This document shows, in pieces, positions 25,202-33,211 of a stretch of 64,000 nt of DNA (within the stretch, counting starts at the first letter, position 1; each line of letters begins with the position of its first letter). This stretch comes from Teretinema sp942493045 (GTDB lineage Bacteria > Spirochaetota > Spirochaetia > Treponematales > Treponemataceae). Below the pieces are notes generated by a model that saw only the letters and a program-made list of their open reading frames with translations, was not told the origin of the DNA and ran no database searches. A program made the translations under genes and the position numbers. The stretch lies in the NCBI GenBank assembly GCA_942493045.1, contig OW818665.1, positions 930,001-994,000 of the forward strand, read 5' to 3'.

Positions 25202-26323
25202 TTACAGATTTTCCATAAACGCTGTTTTATTCTGTACCGGTGTCGTCTTTGGCCGGCCGAGGTCTTTCCGCGCGCCGGTGCGTATCCTGATTTCCAGAAA
25301 AGACGGTCCATCCAATTCAGACATCTTCTTCAGGGCGTCTTTCAGCTCAGCCGGGGTAACGGCCTGGAAAGCGTTCCGGTATCCAAGATCCTTGGCGATC
25401 GCGGGGAAGGGCAGGTCAAAGCCGATTGTAGGCTGCCCGCCGACCGAATCATGCGCACCGTTATTCAGCACAATATGGCGAAGATTCTTTGGGGCCGCGC
25501 TCGCGGCAATTCCAAGGTTTCCTAAATGCATGATAGCCGCTCCGTCGCCGTCGATGCAGAACACGTTCTTTTTCTGAAACAGCGCGATTCCCGAAGCTAT
25601 CATGAGCGCATGACCCATCGATCCAACGGTCAGAAAATCAGCGCCATGGCCCTGTCCCGCAAAATCCCGTAATTCGTAAATTTCACGGGAAGCCATCCCG
25701 GTGGTAGAGACAATGCGATCGTTATCTCCGGTCGAAGATATGATTATTTTGATTGCCTCTTCGCGGGTCATCGGGTGCGGTTCTTTCGACTCTGCGGAAA
25801 CAAGTTTGCATTCGGAAAAAGAACCCTTTCGGACCAGCAGCGCAACCGGAGTCTTTTTTTCGTTCATTTCCGCGATCAGGCTGTCCAATTGGACTTTTAC
25901 CTGCGCCTCATCTTCCGCCATAATTTCATAGCGGTAACCAAGAGACGCCAGCAGTGCCTCCTGAACCTTTCCCTGTTTGACATGCTGCGGTTCGTCGTGG
26001 AAGCCGGGCTCTCCACGCCATCCGATAACCAACAGCATGGGTATGGAATACACGTCAGGATCGGCGAGAGACAGCAGCGGATTGATGGCGTTACCGGTAC
26101 CGGAGTTCTGCATGTATACCACGCCTGGCTTTCCGGTCGCCAGATGGTAACCGGCGGCCAGGGCGACAGCGCCGCCCTCATTCGCGGCGATGATATGTTT
26201 TTCTTTGGAACTGTGGCCCGTAATATAGGCGCACAGATCCTTCAAGAGTGAGTCGGGAACACCGGTATAAAATGACAGGCCTTTCTCCGCTAAATGTTCA
26301 ACGAAAAATTTAGGATCGATCAC
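25202..26323 (-). CDS. ppd: Phosphonopyruvate decarboxylase
   Basis: This 373-residue thiamine-diphosphate enzyme carries the N-terminal hallmark GLSFYTGVPDSLLKDLC, the cofactor-activating Glu in AANEGGAVALAAGYHLATGK, and the ThDP motif IDGDGAAIMHLGN ending in NNGAHDSVGGQ. These match phosphonopyruvate decarboxylase over its usual length. It draws the unfavourable PEP mutase reaction forward by forming phosphonoacetaldehyde and CO2. Start is GTG with GGAGG nine bases upstream, lying almost on the pepM stop codon. Sulfopyruvate decarboxylase is a relative, but the pepM partner makes the phosphonate role secure. Confidence 0.94.
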   Translation of the reverse strand: MIDPKFFVEHLAEKGLSFYTGVPDSLLKDLCAYITGHSSKEKHIIAANEGGAVALAAGYHLATGKPGVVYMQNSGTGNAINPLLSLADPDVYSIPMLLVIGWRGEPGFHDEPQHVKQGKVQEALLASLGYRYEIMAEDEAQVKVQLDSLIAEMNEKKTPVALLVRKGSFSECKLVSAESKEPHPMTREEAIKIIISSTGDNDRIVSTTGMASREIYELRDFAGQGHGADFLTVGSMGHALMIASGIALFQKKNVFCIDGDGAAIMHLGNLGIAASAAPKNLRHIVLNNGAHDSVGGQPTIGFDLPFPAIAKDLGYRNAFQAVTPAELKDALKKMSELDGPSFLEIRIRTGARKDLGRPKTTPVQNKTAFMENL

Positions 26324-26325
26324 TT

Positions 26326-27633
26326 TTACTGCCCTCCGGGAATCAGGGTAAGGATTTCTTTAATCGGCATTAAGTTAGGCCGGGCCTCATACGCCCGCTG
26401 ATTGGTGAGGATGGACTTAGCTGTGTTAACCATGGCGGGATAGGCGCTGCGCAGCAGTTGATTGGCGTAGATCACCACATTCACACCGGCTTCAATCAGT
26501 TCTTTTTCGTAGATGGTATCGAAGGTTGTCGGTACGACTACCAAGGGAACGCGTTTTGGCAGTTTCTTGAAACCCGCGCAAAAGGCCAGAATCTCATCCG
26601 GTGTTTTTTCCTTGGAGTGAATCATGATAGCGTCGGCGCCGGCAGCGATATATCCTTTCGCGCGGGCCAGGGCATCTTCCAGACCCTGCTGAAGAATGAG
26701 ACTTTCGATACGGGCGATGATCATGAAGTCCTCGGTTACCTGAGCTTTCTTACCTTCGCGGATCTTGTGGGAAAAATCTTCGATCGTGTCCTGCTCCTGG
26801 CCGGCGTCAGTACCGAACAGCGAGTTTTTCTTGAGACCAATCTTATCTTCAATGATAACAGCCGAAACTCCCAGACGTTCAAGCGTTCGGACAGTATATA
26901 CAAAGTGCTCTGTGCGTCCGCCGGTATCACCGTCAAAGATGATGGGCTTGGTGGTTACTTCTACCAGATCATTGATATTGCCGACACGGGAAGAAATGTC
27001 AACGGCTTCAATGTCCGGTTTTCCCTTTACGGTAGAATCGGTAAGGCTGCTTGCCCACATTCCGTCGAATTCCCGCATTTTGCCATTTACTTCAACTTTT
27101 GTACTTTCAACAATTAAACCGGTCAGGCCGTTATGGGCCTCAATGATGCGTACGATATCTTTTGACTGGATCAGGCGGCGCAGGCGGGCCCGGCGGATGT
27201 CAGGTGTGGTTCCGATTTCTTTCAGGGCAGTATTCAGTTTTGTGGAAGAAATGCCCGCGGTATACGGAATTTCAACGAGCTGTCCACCCCATTGGGCGAG
27301 AGTATCGATTACCTGCTGACGGGTTTCACGCTGAGTGCCTTCTTTCCAGTCATCGCCATGGACGACAAAATCAGGCTTTAATTTTTCGAGGTTCGGCCGG
27401 TAATCCAGCGTATCCTGCGGAATGACCTCCGCTACACCCTTGATCGCGGAAAGAACCTGAAAACGCTGATCATATTCAAGGTAGGGAAGGCGTTTGTAAC
27501 TGGCAATGGCCTTGTCTGTTAAAAGTCCAATATGCACTTCTCCCAATTTGGCGGCTTCCCGTATAATATTCAGGTGTCCCGGATGAACCAAATCCGCACT
27601 CATTCCTACATACACCACTTTAGTACTGCTCAT
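26326..27633 (-). CDS. pepM: Bifunctional phosphonate cytidylyltransferase / PEP mutase
   Basis: The protein has 435 residues in two domains. Residues 1-~140 are a cytidylyltransferase of the glycerol-3-phosphate/ethanolamine-phosphate type, with GMSADLVHPGH (residues 10-20) and ISSTKL. Residues ~145-435 are PEP mutase, with GLIVESTK, DGMWASSLTDS, FDGDTGG and the defining EDKx5NS motif at residues 262-271 (EDKIGLKKNS), which separates PEP mutase from isocitrate-lyase relatives. It makes phosphonopyruvate from PEP and would activate a downstream phosphonate with CTP, so the first and last cytoplasmic steps are joined. Start follows AAAGGAG. It is the first gene of the operon. Confidence 0.95.
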   Translation of the reverse strand: MSSTKVVYVGMSADLVHPGHLNIIREAAKLGEVHIGLLTDKAIASYKRLPYLEYDQRFQVLSAIKGVAEVIPQDTLDYRPNLEKLKPDFVVHGDDWKEGTQRETRQQVIDTLAQWGGQLVEIPYTAGISSTKLNTALKEIGTTPDIRRARLRRLIQSKDIVRIIEAHNGLTGLIVESTKVEVNGKMREFDGMWASSLTDSTVKGKPDIEAVDISSRVGNINDLVEVTTKPIIFDGDTGGRTEHFVYTVRTLERLGVSAVIIEDKIGLKKNSLFGTDAGQEQDTIEDFSHKIREGKKAQVTEDFMIIARIESLILQQGLEDALARAKGYIAAGADAIMIHSKEKTPDEILAFCAGFKKLPKRVPLVVVPTTFDTIYEKELIEAGVNVVIYANQLLRSAYPAMVNTAKSILTNQRAYEARPNLMPIKEILTLIPGGQ

Positions 27634-27677
27634 AATATCTCCTTTAAACTGTTCCTGTTAACCTTATTGCTCGAAAT

Positions 27678-27686
27678 TTTATATCA
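27678..27686 (-). promoter_or_regulatory. Candidate extended -10 promoter of the phosphonate operon
   Basis: Read on the minus strand, TGATATAAA forms an extended -10 element (TGn before TATAAA) about 45 bases before the pepM ATG. No good -35 is seen. Its presence suggests that pepM has its own transcription start separate from the gene upstream. Confidence 0.4.
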
Positions 27687-27717
27687 TTTAAATATAAAAA
27701 CTTACTAGGGGTACCAT

Positions 27718-28455
27718 TTAATAATTACTATATACATATCTGAAAAAAGCCTCAATTCTGCCCATAAAGGAGGCCGAGAGGCGTTCCTTGAGCGCGCCGA
27801 ACAGGTCAAAGGCCTTAACCGCTCCCAATCCATACAAAATACAGTAATCACCTTCGTAATAGGCGGAAAATCGCCATATCATATTCCCGGGACTCACGGC
27901 TCTGACACCTTTGTAGGATAACGGCGTGGTATTGATTCCAGCATAAGTAAGCCTGTCCGCTAAGAAATTCCATTCGTAATTAGAAGAGTATTCTCCGAAG
28001 GGCAGCATAAATTGGGTTGTTTTTACCCATCCGGCCTGCGCGGCGCGGTTACCATCCGTGACCTTTATCCAATCGAACAAATCGTATTGCCGCTCATTCC
28101 TTTCGGACCAGTAAGGTATTCCCGCATATCCTTCAAAATTCAGAAGACGCGCCGTCAATTGCGGCAGTTTTTCTGTCGCTTCAGCCCTGGTCATCACTAC
28201 AATTACTTCACCGATGTAATTATGGTTTTCTTTTCGAATTGTTTCTTCTGTTTCCTTGTAGAAAGGGGAGGTCAGTGGTATGGAAAGATCCCTCCAGCCG
28301 GTTGGCTGCCGAAATACAATCTCCCCCCTGGACAAGGCTTCTCTGGCGGCGCGGTTCAGATTTCTAAAAGAAGATACGGGGTTTGTACTCTGAGCTGACA
28401 GTGCGTAGATGACGATAAAAGAAAGAATCAAAGCACAATAAAATGTACGTTTCAC
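27718..28455 (-). CDS. Secreted protein of unknown function
   Basis: This 245-residue protein has a clear signal peptide ending in ALSAQS and no further membrane segment. I recall similar spirochaete proteins with a PTGWRDLSIPLTSPFYKE block but cannot name the function. Aromatic-rich segments (PYWSERNERQYDLFDW, RFSAYYEGDYCILYGLG) suggest a folded periplasmic or surface domain. Start is GTG after AAGGAG. It lies directly before pepM on the same strand and could be cotranscribed, but pepM seems to have its own promoter. Confidence 0.7.
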   Translation of the reverse strand: MKRTFYCALILSFIVIYALSAQSTNPVSSFRNLNRAAREALSRGEIVFRQPTGWRDLSIPLTSPFYKETEETIRKENHNYIGEVIVVMTRAEATEKLPQLTARLLNFEGYAGIPYWSERNERQYDLFDWIKVTDGNRAAQAGWVKTTQFMLPFGEYSSNYEWNFLADRLTYAGINTTPLSYKGVRAVSPGNMIWRFSAYYEGDYCILYGLGAVKAFDLFGALKERLSASFMGRIEAFFRYVYSNY

Positions 28456-28523
28456 GTATTCGACTCCTTAAGAACTGGTTTACTACCATGGCAGATAAAC
28501 CATTGGACAGACCTCAAGATACA

Positions 28524-28552
28524 CCAGGCTTAAGCATTTCTTAAACGCCTGG
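28524..28552. other. Hairpin between the GT2 fusion gene and the secreted-protein gene
   Basis: CCAGGC and TTAAG pair with CTTAA and GCCTGG with a two-base bulge, forming a hairpin about 50 bases after the GT2 fusion stop codon. There is no T-run, so its role (weak terminator, mRNA end or attenuator before the downstream gene) is open. Confidence 0.35.
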
Positions 28553-28597
28553 CAAATATAGCATAAATAGCAAAGTTTTTTAGTAATTGAGTGTTTT

Positions 28598-30736
28598 TCA
28601 TGTATTATTCAATCCAAGAATGTCTTTAAGAAATTGGATTGGCCATTTTTTAAAAGCAAGGTATTTACCCCGAAATAAAAAACCAACAGCCTTGCCAGAA
28701 CGGGAGAAAAACCTAGTTTCATTCCAAATCGAATTTCTTTCAACAAGAGTTTTCCGCTCGATATCTATTACATTAAGAATTGATGCAATGAAGTTTCTAT
28801 TTTTTAAGACACCAGGAGTATTCAAAATAATCCGCAAACGTTTAAATAGAGTATCGTAAAGGGCTATTTTCACTGGAACATTCGAAGCGGTATACTGAAC
28901 GCGATATTTCTTTTTTTTTCGATTTATTGCGTTTTTATTTTTTTCAACCAGACCAGAGGCATTATCCGCATGAATTCTGTAGTACATGAGCGGTTCGTCG
29001 AGAACAACAATTTTTGAAATACTGTACAAGATAAAATAAATCCAGTAATCGTGGGTCCAGATTGTTTTCCCGTCCTTTACTGGTATCGGGAATATATGTG
29101 CCAAGTAATCCGAAGAGATTGCCAGTGTGCACCCTTTAACATTGGGTCGTTTTAGTACTTCCCGTATATCCCGATTTGAGCCTAACCAAATCTGAGATTT
29201 ACCGCGGGTTCCAAATACAGTCATATCGGATGGCTGCAAATTTGCATCTGTAATTATTGCATCGCTGTATACGAGCCCGACTTCTGGATCTTCGATTAAC
29301 GGAGTACTCATTTTGGCGATTTTTTCCGGCATCCAGACATCATCCTGATCGGCAAGAAAAATAGTATTTCCGCTACAAGCAAGAATTGCCTTCTCAAAAT
29401 TTTTTGTGACACCGAGGTTATCTCTGTTTTCCATTACTAAAATCTTTACAGTTGTTCTTTTCGCGATTCTCCTAACAATTTCAACTGTATCATCTGAAGA
29501 ACCATCATCGCACACAATTATTTCCTGCGGAGGCTGTGTTTGATTTAAAATACTATCAATCTGTGCTTCGATATATTTCGCACCGTTATAGGTACAAATT
29601 GCGACAGAAATTGAACGGGTAAGTCTCCCCATTATGGTTTGATACAGATGTGAAATATCATCTTCGCTCAAGGTGACTGGATGGTTCGAAAGCCGCTCTA
29701 CATTGACCCCGGAACATAGCTTTGCAACAGTGGGTCCGGTATCCGCATCAGTTGTAGAAAATCTTATTTTTTTATCGAGAGCATGCGCAAAAGCACCGTA
29801 GAATTTATTAAAAGCTTCCGGAAAACTTTGCCCAAAAAGGGCGAATGCCGTATCGAGTTCTGTTCTTTTTGCAAAAAAACCATACTTTGTATCCATCAAT
29901 TCGACAAGGGGACCCAATGCCAGTAAAACGGCAATGCCATGGGGCAGTCCAAAAGTCGAGGTAAGACCATAGCTCAGAGCATGCCCCGCAGTCGTTTTCG
30001 AGATATCGATAGCCTGACCCGCTAAATTTGCGCCAATTAACATAGCTTCCCGAAATGCCAAGTTTGTCGGGTTTTGAACAGCTGAAAATATATTCGAAAG
30101 GAGAAGGGGCAGGGACTCAAGAGCCAACTTTCGCGAAACCGGATTGGCTCCCCGGCTCCAATAGGATTCGACTGCCTGGCAAACAGCGTCCACCCCGCTT
30201 GAAAGGGTCAGCATTGGGGGACAAGACTGTGTTACGAGTGGATCAAGAAAAATCTTTTCGGGCTTAAGTCCCGGATGGGCAAGTGAAAATTTCACGCCGT
30301 CCTTGTAGAGCACTGCGAAGTGTGTTGATTCACTACCCGACCCAGCGGTGGTTGGAACCGCCCAGAAATGTGGCCGTCCGGGAGTTGGGTCGAACCGGTT
30401 GGCAAGGATCTCGGCCTCCGGGTTACCGGTCGAGTAGGCTAGCACGGCCTTCGCCGTATCCATCACGCTCCCACCGCCAATTGCGAGCACAGTGTCCGGC
30501 TTGGTTTCGCGAAACAGAGTAGCGCAGCGAAGAACCGTTTCTGTCTCCGGATTCGCGGTGACATCTCCGAAATGTATGAATTCGATCCCTGGCGAAAGGT
30601 CCAGTATTTTTTGCGCTCCTGTTGAATCAAATGAAGATCTACCGCGTACGACAAGTACCCGCGCGCATTTATTTCCGGCGAGGAGTTCAGTTAACCCTTG
30701 CAGGCAGCCCGATCCGCGATATATTGTTTGTACCAT
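28598..30736 (-). CDS. Fusion of phosphonoacetaldehyde reductase and family 2 glycosyltransferase
   Basis: One 712-residue reading frame holds two complete enzymes. Residues 1-~371 are an iron alcohol dehydrogenase very similar to the reductase at 24071..25198 along its whole length (LAIGGGSVMDTAK, AGQAIDISKTTAGHALSYG). Directly after QTIMGRLTR the GT2 domain starts (SISVAICTYNGAKYIEAQI, IIVCDDGSSDDT, FLADQDDVWMPEKI), resembling rhamnosyltransferases. There is no linker: the reductase is followed by the GT2 where the first copy has its stop codon. The GT2 part is visibly more AT-rich, so the join probably coincides with a recombination point. Start follows GGAGG. Whether the pair works as one protein is unknown. 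Confidence 0.88.
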   Translation of the reverse strand: MVQTIYRGSGCLQGLTELLAGNKCARVLVVRGRSSFDSTGAQKILDLSPGIEFIHFGDVTANPETETVLRCATLFRETKPDTVLAIGGGSVMDTAKAVLAYSTGNPEAEILANRFDPTPGRPHFWAVPTTAGSGSESTHFAVLYKDGVKFSLAHPGLKPEKIFLDPLVTQSCPPMLTLSSGVDAVCQAVESYWSRGANPVSRKLALESLPLLLSNIFSAVQNPTNLAFREAMLIGANLAGQAIDISKTTAGHALSYGLTSTFGLPHGIAVLLALGPLVELMDTKYGFFAKRTELDTAFALFGQSFPEAFNKFYGAFAHALDKKIRFSTTDADTGPTVAKLCSGVNVERLSNHPVTLSEDDISHLYQTIMGRLTRSISVAICTYNGAKYIEAQIDSILNQTQPPQEIIVCDDGSSDDTVEIVRRIAKRTTVKILVMENRDNLGVTKNFEKAILACSGNTIFLADQDDVWMPEKIAKMSTPLIEDPEVGLVYSDAIITDANLQPSDMTVFGTRGKSQIWLGSNRDIREVLKRPNVKGCTLAISSDYLAHIFPIPVKDGKTIWTHDYWIYFILYSISKIVVLDEPLMYYRIHADNASGLVEKNKNAINRKKKKYRVQYTASNVPVKIALYDTLFKRLRIILNTPGVLKNRNFIASILNVIDIERKTLVERNSIWNETRFFSRSGKAVGFLFRGKYLAFKKWPIQFLKDILGLNNT

Positions 30737-30931
30737 TGGTTATAGATCCTCCATTAAGAATAGTTTTTTTAAAATAGGTGATAATCTTTAAGTTGTAAGG
30801 TTGGAAAGGGAATAAACAAAAGGACACAAAATAACTAAAAAAATAAACTTTAACTTATGCACCTTGGTTATATATATAGCTTTTTCTCTATTTTTAACCA
30901 ATCAAGAATAAACCCCTTACATTTGATTTGA

Positions 30932-32092
30932 CTAAAAAATCTTTGACAGATCAAATAAAATCTTTTGTAAAAATTTCGGCTTGAATTGATAAATAGTAGG
31001 TATTTGTTTCCATTTCGACATCCAAGCGGGTACATTACAGGTTTTTCCATTTAAAATTGCGGTTCTCATATTATCCCAATGATAATCAAGGCTTTCAGAA
31101 ATCCCTGATTTTGAATTCAAAGTCAATAATGCGGGCCTATCAAGTTTCATTATTACTTCATTCCAATCTTTGCAGATTGATTCATAGGAAATCCCGGCAG
31201 TGTCGAGAACACCGTAAAATTTACGCTTCGGTTCTTTAGTTTGCAACACGAGTAATGCCGGAACATCATAACTTAAGGCGGTAATGAATCCGTGCATAGA
31301 AGAACCTATGTAAAAAGCCGCACTGGAAATCAAGCGAGCGTATTCATGAAGATTGGGTTCGTTCACGATTTGTGATGCTGTTTTCAGAAGGTTTTTAATT
31401 TCTAATGCTGTTTCAATGTCGCCGTGACAAGGACCGATAGGGACAAATAATGGAGTTATTCCCAATAACTCAGATATTCTGTCAATAACTTTTGCTGTTT
31501 CTGACGGAGAACTTAGATAACGACGATTTACATGTATGACAAAATATCCCTTTTTATTGGATTCTTTCTTCGCCGGCCACATTCTTGAAAGATCAAAAAC
31601 TGTATCGGGAATAACTTGTGCAGAGATCGCGGGATTTGTTGCCGAAATTATAGTCGCGCTTTCCCTGTCTCGAAACGAGATGTAAGCGGAAGAACCGAAA
31701 AGAACTGAAGCAATGGATTTTTCAATATCATTAAATTTATTGGGCATAATGCTTGGTCCATTAAAAATCAACGGTATTTTTTTCTTCTCCGCTAGGGCAG
31801 CCGCGCCCATCCAGATCGATGGATAAGCCGTTTTTAAACAGTTTGTATATTTGACAAGTTTTGTTGCTCGTGATGAAATGATGTTTCCGCCTCCGACAAC
31901 AATCGCATCAAGAGGCAACTGGCAAGCCTCATTGAATCCGATACAGGGCAAAGAATCATCAAATCCTGTTTTTCCGCCAACCGGGGATACATGTACCCAT
32001 TCAAACTCCGGCAATCTCCACCGAGCGATGTACGGAAAAAGCAAGTCACCATAATTATCAACATCGAATGTTCCAAATTGTCCAATGAGCAT
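30932..32092 (-). CDS. Polysaccharide pyruvyltransferase-family protein
   Basis: This 386-residue protein has the two-Rossmann layout of the CsaB/WcaK family: GTFDVDNYGDLLF at the N-terminus, an AIVVGGGNII loop, GPSIMPNKF, and the late SSMHGFITALSYDVPALLVL. Members add a pyruvate ketal from PEP to surface sugars, though several distantly related ones act differently. The C-terminal tail is basic. It lies upstream of the fusion gene in the AT-rich part, about 195 bases away. Confidence 0.8.
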   Translation of the reverse strand: MLIGQFGTFDVDNYGDLLFPYIARWRLPEFEWVHVSPVGGKTGFDDSLPCIGFNEACQLPLDAIVVGGGNIISSRATKLVKYTNCLKTAYPSIWMGAAALAEKKKIPLIFNGPSIMPNKFNDIEKSIASVLFGSSAYISFRDRESATIISATNPAISAQVIPDTVFDLSRMWPAKKESNKKGYFVIHVNRRYLSSPSETAKVIDRISELLGITPLFVPIGPCHGDIETALEIKNLLKTASQIVNEPNLHEYARLISSAAFYIGSSMHGFITALSYDVPALLVLQTKEPKRKFYGVLDTAGISYESICKDWNEVIMKLDRPALLTLNSKSGISESLDYHWDNMRTAILNGKTCNVPAWMSKWKQIPTIYQFKPKFLQKILFDLSKIF

Positions 32093-32136
32093 CTATTACC
32101 TCAGTTATTATTATTGTACGACAGAACAAAATACAA

Positions 32137-33117
32137 TTAATGGGTGTTATACCAATCGACTAAAGGTGCTAATAGTTTTGCATCGACAGGGAGTCCCGTT
32201 TTACTGTAAATACCGATATTTTTTTTTGACCAATCTGGATTAAAAAAAGCCTTCGGTTTGATATGCATATCAGGAGAAAAACCAAGAAATTCTTCAACTT
32301 TTGTTTTTGTCGATTCATACTGTTGTACGAGATCTTCGAAACGTATACATAATACTTTTTCTTTGCCGAGAGTTCTCATAGTTTGATCAGCTGCCTGCAT
32401 AGAAGCATGTATTCCTGCTATGAAAAATTTGAACGCACCTTCCAGATCCCATCCATAAAGATATCCAAAATTACCACCCCACTTATTTCTAATCAATCCA
32501 TGCTGATACATTTCGGCCAATTGATCAAATGGACTTCGGTGAACAATGATCAGTTTGAGTGGGTCAAAAACTTTGGGGTAAATATCCTCATATTGACCGA
32601 AGTTAATCGGCTGATCGAAAAGAGCTATTTTCCCTCCATTGTTGCCATAAATCGAAACCAACTCACTTATCCATGTTTGACCAAGCTTGATTCGATCTTC
32701 CAATACACAGTTTTTTTTCAGCCCCAATCCCAGTTTTTTTAGCGACAGAGACCCATTATACGCCAATGTATCATCCGTCCACTGTTCTTTTATGGCTTCC
32801 AGTCCATGAGATAACCCTGATTTGATAGAGCGAAATATTTTTCGTTTGGTATTTAGTGAAGATTGGAGTCTTTTAGCTTTCTTTATTAATTTATCAGGCG
32901 ATTCATCACTGCTTGAATTTGATATCTTTTCTCCGACCATTCCTGTTGACCTGAAATCATTAAATTCGCCGAGCTCCCAATTACCCGCAGGTGCAAACCG
33001 CCCTGGTCCTCCTGGGACTTGAAACACACTTTGATATTCTTTGATCAGATCAACAATCGCTCCAGAACCTGAGAACATCATTCCTTTTATCAAAACTCGC
33101 ATTATTGACGGTTTCAT
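32137..33117 (-). CDS. Sulfotransferase-like protein (SGSGA family), copy 3
   Basis: I chose the ATG at 33117, which follows AAGGA by eight bases. The protein starts with MRVLIKGMMFSGSGAIVDLI within its first 25 residues, the same loop as in copies 1 and 2, and later has LIIVHRSPFDQLAEMYQHG matching the 3'-phosphate motif. It is ~326 residues. It belongs to the AT-rich block, so copies of this family occur both inside and outside the presumed transferred segment. Confidence 0.65.
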   Translation of the reverse strand: MKPSIMRVLIKGMMFSGSGAIVDLIKEYQSVFQVPGGPGRFAPAGNWELGEFNDFRSTGMVGEKISNSSSDESPDKLIKKAKRLQSSLNTKRKIFRSIKSGLSHGLEAIKEQWTDDTLAYNGSLSLKKLGLGLKKNCVLEDRIKLGQTWISELVSIYGNNGGKIALFDQPINFGQYEDIYPKVFDPLKLIIVHRSPFDQLAEMYQHGLIRNKWGGNFGYLYGWDLEGAFKFFIAGIHASMQAADQTMRTLGKEKVLCIRFEDLVQQYESTKTKVEEFLGFSPDMHIKPKAFFNPDWSKKNIGIYSKTGLPVDAKLLAPLVDWYNTH

Positions 33118-33180
33118 GGTATTAATCCTTACAGTAAACAACTGCTAAAAAAAACTAACAAAAAAAATTAGAAGTTTTTC

Positions 33181-33211
33181 TAGAATAGATTTGTTGGTTA
33201 AATCTATTCTA
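33181..33211 (-). terminator. AT-rich hairpin at the stop codon of the surface-carbohydrate gene
   Basis: A perfect 12-bp inverted repeat, TAGAATAGATTT and AAATCTATTCTA with a 7-base loop, begins at the TAG stop codon of the 33209..34624 gene. Two long T-runs follow within 45 bases on the minus strand. It probably ends or attenuates transcription before the sulfotransferase-like gene. Confidence 0.5.

Noticed and set aside
26458..27117. Open frame opposite pepM
   Set aside because: Antisense to the well-recognised PEP mutase domain, with no ribosome-binding site or motif.
28524..28552. Strong intrinsic terminator after the reductase-GT2 fusion
   Set aside because: The hairpin exists but no T-run follows on either strand, so it is kept only as a hairpin.
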